From NCBI GenBank assembly GCA_035610365.1, contig CM069435.1, positions 460,001 through 524,000 of the forward strand: a stretch of 64,000 bases of DNA, written 5' to 3'. The position numbers were made by a program, and so were the translations under genes. Positions 47,396 to 58,212 of this stretch are shown one piece after another; positions within the stretch are counted from its first letter, which is position 1; each line of letters starts with the position of its first letter. The notes beneath the pieces are model-generated. The model did no database searches, was not told where the DNA came from, and was given only the letters and a program-made list of their open reading frames with translations. This DNA comes from Aquatica leii. Lineage: Eukaryota > Arthropoda > Insecta > Coleoptera > Lampyridae.

Positions 47396-48085
47396 TTAAT
47401 ACTTACTCCTGACCATGCCATTGCACGATTAGCATTTTGTCAAGAAAAAATAGATAGAGACTGGTCAAATGTTGTATTTTCTGACGAAAAAACATTTTCG
47501 TCGTCTCGGGATGCTCCTGTTCAACTATGGCAACAAAATGGAATGCGATATAATGTTGAAAACGTTCTTCCAAATAAAAGTAGCGGACGAATCAACGCAC
47601 GATTTTAGGGTTGGATGTCAAAAGACGGCGCAGGAGATACAAAGATTATTCCACCTAGATTTAATTCGAGTGAATACATCGGAGTATTAGAAGATGTGTT
47701 ATTACCTACAGTAAGGACATTTTTCCTGAAGAAGAAGAAATGGACAACAAAGTTTTAGTGCAAGATAACTGCAGTATACACACAGCCCGAATGGTTAATG
47801 AATGGTTTGATGACTTGATGACTACCCCGAAATTCAATTGTTACAATGGCCAGCAAAATCATCTGACTTTAACCCGATTAAAACTATTTGGGCTGCCATG
47901 GTAAAAAATTTGAATGACGTTGGATTCAATGGAGTAAAAGTGAGAAATTTGCAGGAACTATCTCAACATGTCACGACATTGTAGGAATCATTCCGGAATT
48001 TTCCAATTTGCGGAAACCTTGTAAATAGTATGAGGAGACGTCTAGAAGAATTAATTAATAACAATGAGTATTACACAAAGTACTA
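47396..48085 (+). pseudogene. Tc1/mariner-superfamily transposase remnant (C-terminal catalytic part)
   Basis: Three frames in succession carry the DDE blocks. DWSNVVFSDEKTFSS holds the first catalytic Asp (codon 47483-47485). Next are NGMRYNVENVLPNKSSGRI, a TAG stop at 47606-47608, GWMSKDG and YIGVLEDVLLPTVRTFF. After a frame change comes KVLVQDNCSIHTAR with the second Asp (47764-47766). After another comes QLLQWPAKSSDFNPIKTIW. The residue after NPI, which should be the third acidic residue, is Lys (codon 47880-47882), so the catalytic triad is broken. The spacing of the last block is about 36-37 residues, although the frameshift makes it uncertain. The DNA-binding N-terminus and the terminal inverted repeats were not found. 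Confidence 0.85.
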
Positions 48086-48360
48086 AAGTGGCAATTTGTA
48101 TTTTATATTATCATATGTATTATATTATATATTATGTATATTATGTATTAAATTTAATGTATCGTTTTATTCTTAATTTAATTCATTCATATCTAAATTT
48201 AGCAAATACTTCGTAATTAAGCAGTTCAATTACCTTTAAATTCTACATCACTATATAAAATTGTTTTTGGCATTTTTTATAATTCTAAATTTATCAAAAT
48301 TTAATACTTCTAAATAAAATGTGAAACAAAATAAAAATATTTCTTTAATTCATAAATATT

Positions 48361-48960
48361 CGTTAAATAATAATAATAAACGAATACGAAGTAATAGAAG
48401 CAATAAAGAAAGTAAAAAAAGTTAAGGCGACAGGAAAAGAGGAGACAAGGCGAAGAGTGGATATACGGGGAAGAAAATGTAGCAAAAAGGATGACGGAAA
48501 TAGTAAATAAAATATGGAAAAGGGAAGGATTTCCGGAGAGATGTAAAGAGGGAATAATATGCTCGATACACAAAAAAGGAGACAGAAATGAAATGAAGAA
48601 TTACAGAAGGATGACATTATTAATCACGGCATATAAATTATATGCGACAGTGCTACAAGAAAAACTACAGAAGGAAATAGAGACAAGAAGTTTGGTTCCA
48701 GACAAACAAACGGGATTTAGAAAGGGAAGAAGAGTGATAGACAACATATACTCGTATATACTGAAAACTTGGCGAATAGAGAGCCAGAGAAAAAAAAGAA
48801 GGAAAATGGTGGCGTTGTTCGTAGATTTAAAAGCCGCTTTTGACAGAGTGAACACGGAAAAATTGTGGAAACACATGAGAAAAAAAAAATAATTAAAGAT
48901 TAATAGAACGAATGGAGGAAATTTACGAAGAAAAAAACTAAAAAAGCACGGTTAAACGGT
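48361..48960 (+). pseudogene. LINE reverse transcriptase fragment
   Basis: The plus strand reads EVIEAIKKVKK and a KATGKE-like block, then an open frame at 48491-48892: KIWKREGFPERCKEGIICS, IHKKGDRNEMKNYRRMTLL, QTGFRKGRRVIDNIYS and VALFVDLKAAFDRVNTEKLW. The last holds the first catalytic Asp (FVDLKAAFD). These are RT blocks 1-3 of a non-LTR element close to those abundant in ant and beetle genomes. The frame ends in poly-Lys codons and the YADD block is absent, so the copy is truncated on both sides. I cannot fix the clade. Confidence 0.85.
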
Positions 48961-51205
48961 ATACTTATTAATCTAAATATATAGATCTAATTGAAATAAG
49001 TAACGGGTAGTTTTGTTTTGTTAAATTTCTAGACAAATTGCACAAATTATCTATTTCTATTGTAAATGTTTGTACGTTGTTTTATTTCTTGTTTTAATAT
49101 CTGATAGTTTCTTTCTTCAAGGGTAGCTTTTGTTTTTTTTTTGGTATGATTTGGTTTATTACTGTTTAGAAGTTTCTAATTATTCCATAATCATGTGAGC
49201 TTAACAGCTGTTTCAGGTATTAAATGATTTTCTAAAATTATAAATCCAACTAAGAGCTTTCAATCTTTCCTAAAATATTTTGAATTTTTATAGCGCAAGC
49301 GCAACCTTTTTGCTATAATGAACACGATTGTTTTTAGCTGAATATTGCCTACATTTCATTTAATTGTTACTCAACTTCAATAAAACTTAAACCGTCAAAC
49401 AGATCAGGTGGTTTTAAGTCACCTTTTTTTGAAATGACAAAGTCAACTCAATAATAGCAACCAACATCCGTATCAATCAATCAATCGATATTCATAAAAC
49501 ACTTTAGCGCTTTAGATCTGGTGCAGTCGAAATTGTTTAACCTTAACTGTTAATCTTGTATACAAAATGTTTTGTTATAAAAACAAAAAATATAAATGTT
49601 AAGTGGACATATTTTGCTACGATTAAATAAATCCTAAGCACGTTGCATATATGCACAATTACACTCATACATCATGATTTCCAGCTAAGTTGACACATAT
49701 GAAAATGTTTTAGTTGTATTACTACTACGAGTCTTTAGATTTATGATGTTAGAATTTGTCATTGCCGTGTACAAAGCGTATTTGTGAGTGGTTTTATTAT
49801 TTTATTATAGGGATTAAATATATAAATTAAGATAGTTATCCGCAATATAAATCTAACGAATTTATTTCCATATTTATCTATAAATTACGTGTAGCTGATT
49901 AACGTTAATTGACTTGTTGATTTTTTGTTATTGATTCGTTAAATATTCATACCTACGAAATAGATCGGTTTTATTGATAAAGGTATTTTATAAGTGCAAA
50001 ACATCGTGTATAAAGCTGTGTACACGCATAACCTTAATTAAACGTTCAATTTCCTTTCAACGTTTGTATCTGCGGTTCTTATCTCTATAATTATCATTGC
50101 AATTCTACAAATAGTTGGCATTACGAAAAATATTTTAAAGAGAAATTTAGTACGAGCGCGACAATATCTTTGCATATATATTTATAATCTAGTTCACGTT
50201 GGCATCGCAACTGTAAGTAAACTTCTGAAGACCGTCATCAAGGTATGGTTATCATCGTGGGAAATGTTATGCATCCATTTTTCGTGCACCAATCTGCTCC
50301 ACATCTTAATCATCAACTCTATCGTCTCCTTATATTGCTTTTATCGTGCTTTTGCGGTAACATAATAAGTATAAGAACCCAGTGGTAGTAAAACAATGTA
50401 ATTGCGTTTATTAGTGTACGGTTGCATTACTTCTATTTTTATGTATTAAATGCGGTAGTAAATTTAAGTACCTCTTTAACGTTTCTAATTTAATTGGTTA
50501 GTTTAGAAATAAGTTTTGTTTGCTTGCGTAAAACAATAATCAATTTAAAATAAAATAACACGAGGATTAAAAAAATAAACAATTATTTTAGTTATTTCTA
50601 AATAGGTTTATTGTAAGTTTTCACTGAGCACAACACCGAGAGACAAACGTTTAAATTAAATTACAAATAAAACAAATTGTGAGCATATTTGTAAATATTT
50701 AGTTTGCACCTTGGTGGGAGATTCAGATAATGTGATATGGAAAAATTAATTGTTAAGCACATAAAAGTATGTAAACTGTGGACAAACCAATTTTGCATAT
50801 GCAGCGGAAACATTCAGATCCAGGAAAATCTATTAAAACGTAAAAAACGGCTGAAATGAAAACTGTTCTCACATCAACAATAAAAATGTAGTAAAAACAT
50901 ATCAAATCTAAATCAAAAAACAATTGGATATGCAAGTTAGACAATTAATTACGTAACAATAGTATACTTGTGTTTTTAAATTGTAAATTTATTTATTGCA
51001 GTGTATAAACATAGTCTATTTGTATAAATCTTTACGAACAACAAAAATTTTGTACGTACGAAACTGTTTTGATCTTTCTTTGAATTATAATTATTTTACC
51101 ATGTGTTACTTCAGTGTTGTTACATCTATAGCTAAGTATTTATACGTATTTCGATATGACTTTAAAAACACACCTGTAAAAACAAAACAGTATATTATAT
51201 AACGA
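48961..51205. other. AT-rich stretch without recognisable genes
   Basis: No element end, gene or RNA was recognised. Minus-strand frames at 48310-48876 are antisense shadows of the LINE fragment. Confidence 0.5.
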
Positions 51206-52409
51206 GTAAGGAATGGTTGTCTTTGCCCAAGGATACTAAATGAATAGGATTGCTCGATCGCTCGATTTATTCTGCCGAGATCATGTGACGCGCTGACGTC
51301 ACGCGTAGACCTCGCTCTCTATATTTCTATTACAATCTGTATTAAGATGCACCTTAAAAGGCTTCTAAATATTTTATTTGAGTAAATTTGACAACTTTTG
51401 ATTTAACAAGTAATGGCAATAATGTTCGTAATCAAAATATTTTTTGATGTTTTTTTTATAATTTTTTAAGGTAAAAAATTACATTTAAACATAATTAAGT
51501 TAAAATTAATCTGCTGTTTAAATTACTAAATTATTAAATTCACTTAAACGGAAAGAAACTTTCACAAAAAATTAATAGCGTTTGCTGTTTGATGCATTCA
51601 TATTTAAATTGAACTATAGAAAAATTGCTGTTAATTTCTGTTTTTGTATCTTTTTAAACGTGCAGAATTGTTTTGGGTTTGATTAGTTTGTTTCGTATTA
51701 CATAAATTAATTGTCGGAACAGTCGTTTTTTTTTAAATTTTTCTCTGAGGCAAATCTAAAATAATTTTTTACTAAATTTTATATTAATCCATTTTATTTA
51801 AAAAACCTAATAATTCATTTTGTACATCTCGTTTATAACTCTCTTCTGTAAAATGAGTAGAACAAAACACGCTAGTATTAGGGTTCATGTTATCAGCCCT
51901 TTTACAACGCCTAATCTATTCATTTTTAATTGTAATGGACACTAAATCAGTGTTTTTTATCCAGTTTTTATCGCAACCAAATACAGCGCACCTTGTTTCT
52001 GGCATTGTATAATTACACCTCAGTATCTAATATAATGTAAATAAGTTTAAATTTTAAATTAAACCTGATAATAATTAGAAATTCTTACAAGCAACTTGTA
52101 GGCACGTATTTAAACGAGTAAAACACCAACAAATGTAGTAATTACTATTAAAAAAATCGCAAAACCGTTGGATTTAAAGTGTATTTAAGCACTATTTATA
52201 ATCAGCGAGCCGATATGTGGTCGGTTTCCGGCTGACGTCACGCGTCAAGATTTACGGGAGTGGGGCGGCTTATATTGCAAGAATACGAATCGAGCAATCC
52301 TAGTCATTTAGTATTCTTGGTCTTTGCCAACGAGTATGAAAATTTGCAGCCGAGCCGAAGGCAAGGCTAGCAATTCATACGACTTGGCAATACACATACA
52401 TTCCTTACG
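51206..52409. repeat. small fold-back element split by an insertion
   Basis: Removing the inner element (51227-52320) leaves a short unit with inverted ends. Left GTAAGGAATGGTTGTCTTTG pairs with right TTGGCAATACACATACATTC followed by CTTAC. The middle is GC-richer (GCAGCCGAGCCGAAGGCAAG at 52345-52364) with inverted GTATGAA and TTCATAC words. This looks like an older fold-back insertion that later served as target site. It is similar in layout to 21885-21985. Confidence 0.5.
51227..52320. mobile_element. 1.1-kb non-autonomous TIR transposon with 7-8 bp target duplication
   Basis: The left end CCAAGGATACTAAATGA and the reverse-complemented right end CCAAGAATACTAAATGA match, and the match runs on through TAGGATTGCTCGAT (31 of 33 positions or so). 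The flanks are TCTTTGC on the left and TCTTTGC(C) on the right, a target duplication of 7 or 8 bp depending on how the shared C is assigned; 8 bp is typical of hAT and P superfamilies. Both ends contain GCTGACGTCACGCGT in the same orientation (51292-51306 and 52231-52245), which includes the CRE/ATF palindrome TGACGTCA. The interior is AT-rich with no coding frame. Confidence 0.85.
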
Positions 52410-52869
52410 AATTATGCACTATACTTTTTCTACGACTATATGTTTAACTATTTATCAAAATCAAATAGAAATTAAACTTTTATAAGAAAGAATGACGCGG
52501 AAAATAAATAACTTAAATTTAAAAATTTGTGGTGGTAGTACTTAAAACATACTATTGGTTATTAATTTGGTTCCTTCAATCACTATTAAGAAATTATATG
52601 TCAAAAATTTGTATTTACTTTATTTCAATTTGATTACGCTTATAATACAAGTTATAAGTGTTATTATAATTTAATTATTGATTTTCATGTATTCATACCT
52701 ACTTAGAAAAATGTGAGGATACTTGACGTTTTAAATACATGTGTTGTTATTTAACCTCAAATCATTTACTACTTTATTTTATTTTTTTATTTTAAGTCAA
52801 ACCTAATATGAATATTAACATTAGAAAAACATCAATTATTTACATCATTTTGCTTTTGCAGCCAGTAAC
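52410..52869. other. AT-rich spacer
   Basis: Nothing is recognised. Confidence 0.5.
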
Positions 52870-53447
52870 TTAATGAAGTCTATTCATGCATTTATTATTA
52901 AGAAGAAGAGAAATATTTAAATCAAGAATTTCATTAAGACAATCATCTGAATTTTCATTATAAAGACGACGAATTTCAAAAATTTCAAGTTGATTAAGAA
53001 AAGAACTTTTGTTACAAAAATGAGGAAATTTAACATTAAGGTCAGAAGAAAAAGAATGACGAGTAATATGATTAGCGAAAGAAGAACAAGTGTTTGATAT
53101 ACTAAAATTTACTAAATATACTAAAATTTAAATACTTTTTAATAAAATAAATGTGTTCTTTTAATCTTGTTTTAAACTTTCTCCCAGTTTGTCCTACATA
53201 AGAACAATTGCAAGAAGAGCACTAAATTTTATACACGCCAGATTTATCTAAAGAAGGAACAGAATCTTTATTATTAACATTAAAATATTTTAAATTACGA
53301 TTAGTAGAAAAAGAAATAGAAATATTATACTTTTTAAAATAGTTTTTAAGAAAAAAAGAACAAGAACTAATATAAGGCATAGAACGATAGATAGTAGCAT
53401 TGTCCGATTTAATTTGAGAGAAATTTAAAAAAAATGGTATAAACGAA
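52870..53447 (-). mobile_element. Penelope-like element of a second family, minus-strand part
   Basis: Read on the minus strand the block encodes words such as ATIYRSMPYISS and KNYFKKYNISISFSTNRN (the RT-to-endonuclease linker), then KSGVYKI and CNCSYVGQTGRKFKTRLKEH. These are the GIY and YIG strands, with the conserved Arg and His, of a PLE endonuclease. The motif SGVYKI...YVGQTGR is closer to classical Penelope/Poseidon-type PLEs than the VVYKL...YIGQTKQ form at 31-34 kb, so this is another family. The copy is broken in several places. It abuts a plus-strand copy of the same family. Confidence 0.75.
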
Positions 53448-53880
53448 CTTTACCAAAAACTAACCTATCGTAAACCTACTTACATTTATTGTTTAATTCC
53501 CTTTTACTGTAATCATCCTTATAATCATAAAATTGCTACTTTTCGTTCTTTATTTAATCGTCTCTTTTCTATTCCTTTTTCTAAGTCTAGTTTTAAGAAA
53601 GAATTTGATACTATTAAACAATTAGCGTATAACAATGGTTACCTTTTTTATGTTTTAAAGTTGATATGTAACGTTGTAAGTTTTAAAGTTGTCATGGTGA
53701 AGATCGTTTATACCACTTTTTTTTTATATTTCTTAAAATAAATCGGATATGCTACTATCCATCGTTCTATGCCTTATATTAATTCTTGATCTTTTTTTCT
53801 TAAAAATTATTTTAAAAAGTATAATATTTCTATTTCTTTTATTATTGACCATTTTATGTCTACTGTTTTATTTATTATTT
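53448..53880 (+). mobile_element. Penelope-like element of the second family, plus-strand part
   Basis: About 53455-53660 encodes YRKPTYIYCLIPFYCNHP, FRSLFNRLFSIPFS and EFDTIKQLAYNNGY, the PLE RT thumb. About 53706-53862 is the inverse of 53283-53447 (linker region, MPYIN word), with visible divergence. Together with the minus-strand part this makes a head-to-head inverted arrangement with about 258 bp between the arms. It ends within the linker; no endonuclease is seen on this side. It is broken and older than the 31-34 kb pair. Confidence 0.7.
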
Positions 53881-54549
53881 AGTAAACACAATCTCGTAAA
53901 GTTGCCTATGTTCTTAGTCGGTGGATTATTAATCGTCACGTAAGCGAATATATCTTTTGAAGTTGGTTAGCTAGTGCTGTGTTTTGTATCGTATCTCTTG
54001 CCAATACGACCCAACAAGCCTAGTTTGTCGTGGTGTTTAATACTTATCGTCCCTCTTATGTTGAGAAATCTTGACGATGTTGAAGCTTAATTGTGATGGT
54101 CCTTCTATTTGCCTACCTTTGCTTTTACAAAAGGGACTGAAAGACCCCAGTTTAGATGTTGTTCTCAACCTTATTACACCTTGACTACCCGATTGAGCCT
54201 TTTCTACGGTAGAACCTGAACTTACTTGCTTGATTTGATAATTCGTTACGAATTTGTTTGTTTACCGTTCAGCTTCCTTGATACTTATTTTCTCAAAACG
54301 ACGACCTGCGATATATCGTATGTAAAAAGGTTTATTTGGTTTCGTTAAGCTTTTACCTTCCATGGTTCAGCGGGGTTTTGTCGGTTCATTATTGCTAGCA
54401 CTCTTCATTGTTCCGTGCAATAAAATAATATACTGGTCATAAACAAATGAATACTTAGAAACGTTGATAATTAATATAGTAATATCTGTTAACTTTTACT
54501 AATATTGTTAAATTTCTGTTTAATGTTAGCTACTTTAACTACAATAATA
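53881..54549. other. unassigned, slightly GC-richer block
   Basis: Both strands show short translated runs (for example a plus-strand FVVVFNTYRPSYVEKS word near 54025-54070), but I recognise no domain. It lies between two PLE remnants and may be transposon non-coding or unrecognised coding sequence. Confidence 0.3.
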
Positions 54550-55915
54550 GGATCTATATTCAAAAATTTGGTACAGCAATTAGTAAGCCTGTTTCACTTA
54601 TTTTAGCCAACTTTGTCATGAACAGTTTACTTAAGTTTGTTTTAAAAAGCTCAATTACAAACCAAAGTTTTTATTGTGCTATGTAGATGACATCGTATTC
54701 GAGAGAGTGAAATTGATAACACACTTAAAATATTTAATAGTTACAACACTCATCTTAAATTAACAGTCGAATTAGAAAAATATGGTTGTTTACCTTTTTT
54801 AGATGTAAAACTAATCAAAGATGCTAACACTAACGGTTTACTTAGAGATTGGTACACTAAACCGATGGCATCTAATAGGACTATTAACTACTTATCTAAA
54901 CACCATCACCACTAAAAAGTAAACATTATTAAATCAATGAAAAAGAAAATAATCAAACTTAGTAGTCCAGAATTTTACACTAAACATATAAACATTCTAA
55001 AAAAGATACTTCGTAAAAACAACTATCCTAGTAACATCATTAACGTAATGCTATCTAGCACTAACATAATTAATGCTACACCATCACCATCTAACACCTC
55101 TAATTCGAACGTAAACTTTGCTTCAATCAATAACGTACCCCGGTTAACAAAAAAACTTATTCCATTTTAAAAACTCTTAACTACATATAACAAAAATAAC
55201 ATTTATTTATATTTATAAATCAACTGTATCAATTGCAATAAATGTTATGTGGGTCAAACTAAACAAAAAACAAAGAACCGTATAAAAAATCATAAATACG
55301 ATTGCGCCAATAAAAAATCTGAATCGGCACTAGCTTTTAGATCATGTTGAAACAGGACCTGATTTTAACAACCCTCTAATTCTAGATATCGAGCCTAACT
55401 ACAAAAACAGATTGATAGCTAAAATGATATACCTCACAAAGCATAATAATAACGTTAACTTCAATAATGACACTCAAAATACAAAAACACAATTTATAAA
55501 AATTTAATCACTAAGATATGGTAATGTAAGGATTCCCCAGTTTCGTCTACAAAGTTTTATCAATTTTTATTACCTTGACTGAAAAATTATAAATTGTCAC
55601 GTTTACGTTAGTTTGTGTTTAAGTTTTGTCATATTCATATTTTTCATGCTAATTTATTTCTCAAGGTTAAATATTGTTGTGACCGTTTCAAAGTGTAGTC
55701 CTGGACACACGACTTTAAAAGTCTAAGTGTGAATTTTATTGTAGTTTAAGATAGCTTACTAATTAACAAATTAATTTACTTGATTGTCTGAGCCATTGTA
55801 AAATAACTGTTTGGTTTTAATAAATAGAGGCCTGAAGAAGTTCACACACAGCCGCACAAAACGTAGCAGCTTCTTAGACACTCGAAGTGTTTTGATGCCC
55901 CTCCTCATCGAAGAA
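54550..55915 (+). mobile_element. Penelope-like element, third copy (relative of the 31-34 kb family)
   Basis: The plus strand encodes QKFGTAISKPVSLILAN (motif B), CYVDDIV (YVDD at 54680-54691), GCLPFLDVKLIKDAN, DWYTKPMASNRTINYLSK and, at 54937-55170, a thumb continuation. A GIY-YIG block with CINCNKCYVGQTKQKTKNRI follows near 55225-55290. The 3' region has a degraded hammerhead-like motif (CTGAAGA at 55832-55838, AAAAC at 55858-55862) and the CCCCTCCT word near 55900 that also marks the ends of the 31-34 kb copies. It is clearly diverged from those copies, 5'-truncated and broken in several places. Confidence 0.85.
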
Positions 55916-56012
55916 CTGAAAATATAATGCAAAGTATCATATATTTTCTTGTTAATGTTTTTTGTTTCCAGGTCAATAAAGAGCATAGATAATGGAGTTT
56001 TCGTAACGTAAC

Positions 56013-58212
56013 CCCTAGTAGCACAAAATATACGTAATATATTAGTAAATAACATCTGGTAAATATTTAAATGTCACACTTTTTAATATTGGCCATTTAT
56101 TGTAATCCTATATCAATAATTTATATAAAATAAATATATTCTAAATATATGTTTTCGATATATGGTAGACATTAGATGTAGATGTCGTCTCAATATTTGT
56201 TTTCAATATATGGGAAATATATCTTTTTAATCTGTTCTAGATGTATCTCACTATTATTTGTGAGATATTTGTAAAATATATACCTACTACATATGTGTAT
56301 GTTTGTAAATGATATTTAATCTGGTTCTTTTTTGCTACGCATTGTACAGTTTTTATTAAACCGTATTGAAACACTGCAGATATTCTGTAGAAACACGTTT
56401 ATTTATAAAAATTACACTAACAAAACAAAATTACAAATGAATAAAATATAAATATAAAATCTGTATACATTTTAAACATCTTTAAAAAATAAATACACAA
56501 AAAAAATTGTATCTTAAAATTACTTATTCATATCATCACATATTACATAGGTAGTACATAAATGTTCTAAATCTTGCCAAATATAACGCAACATTAGGAT
56601 GTCGTCTTGTGATGGCATCTGAAAAAAAACACACACAATTAAGATTTACTCTACAAAGTTGTATTAAAACATCTACATTTTATAATAATAATTATAAAAT
56701 GCATTAAACTTATTTTAATTGTTATAAAATATACAGACAAATGGTTTTAGTTTGAATTTTTCAATAAAGAAACTCTATCAAGACATATATTTTTTTTAAA
56801 ATTTGGTTTACAGAAATATCAACAGCATTATTAATTTAGCTATTATTTTAGATTAGTTTTAAAAGTGCACAAAAGCATTTTCTTGGGATTGCTATTCAAA
56901 AAATAAGGTAAATTTGTTGTTTATTAATTATTGATTATAGTTACGTAAATAAAAGCATTTCTCTAATTTAGGTTTCTTATTAGTAATGACCGTTGAAATT
57001 TTTTTGAATTATGTTCTGTTAACGTTGAACAGCCAACTAAGCTGCGTTAAAATAAATTATTTACAAAATGACTTTTTGCTTTTCTGTAGTTAGAAAACAT
57101 GATGCAAAAATAAAAAATAAGAAAATTAATAGGCACTTACCTGATTATACAATTACGTTGCACTAAAACTCGATATAAAAATTTAAACTTCGCAAACTGC
57201 AAACACGAAACCCAAATGCATAGTAAAGAAAACTTTCCTTATTCTTGTTCAGGGTCTATATAACGGTTTTTGACCTCAGTACCCAAAAGCAGGTAAATAA
57301 TACATTTTTTCAATGTTGCAAAGGATTCTAAGAAATTTATTAAAATCACCTAAAAGGTACTTGTACCTATATACCCGTTTTTAATGCCACAAAAGTATTT
57401 GGAAAAGATGACCTTCAAAATCATAAATACTTGCTAACATTACTAGTAATTTTACAGCAGAATTAAAATACCTTGTCTAAAATTTCATTGCAGCAAATGT
57501 AGTTTATTATTGTAAAATTACTATAGTTCTAGTTATAATGCAATTGGTTTTTCCATTCAATTCAAACGCAAATGTCTCAATTTTATATACTCCTTGTGTA
57601 ATTTTTTTAATAATTAAATTGCGTTGCTTACAAAATTTTTAGCAGATTACATACTATGATAATTTTTAAAATAAGCATATTTAAATTATGAGAACATTGT
57701 GTTAGGGTTTTTAGCAAAAATGAAAAAAAAGTTTAAGAAAAACGTTTAACAACTATAAATACATAAATTTAAAAGTACAGTTAAAAAATAAGCATAAAAA
57801 GTTAGATACTGATTAAACATAAATATTCGCTCTATATATAATTATAATATATATTTTATGTCAGTCAAATTTTGAAAAACATTTGTGACCTTAGAATACA
57901 CGAACGATATTGTTGGTACATATTTTTAAAACATTGTTTTTATCTAGTTTTACAATATCTAGAATACATTTTTTACATCTTGCAATAAGTATCTAGAATT
58001 AAGATATTTACCTGATGTCATGTAAACCTTGAAAAAATTTATGAGGTTTTAAAATATATCAATGATATTGTAGGTATATATTTTTAGGATATTAGTATTA
58101 TACACTTTAATAATATCAAAAATATATCTATTACAGCAAGCAATATTTAGCCGACTTTAAATATTGTACCAAGATCATTAGAATATCGTACATATATTTT
58201 GTGCTACTAGGG
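56013..58212. mobile_element. 2.2-kb non-autonomous TIR element
   Basis: The left end CCCTAGTAGCACAAAATATA and the right end (reverse complement CCCTAGTAGCACAAAATATA then TGTACG) match perfectly for 20 bases and then weakly. Next to each end are many degenerate ATATAT-rich words of the form GATAT...ATATC, giving subterminal repeat structure (56090-56290 and 57900-58190). There is no coding frame inside, and no certain target duplication was found. It probably belongs to the same family as the ends at 30614 and 35928. Confidence 0.75.

Noticed and set aside
48310-48876. Minus-strand frames rich in Ser, Phe and Leu
   Set aside because: They are antisense to the LINE reverse transcriptase on the plus strand.
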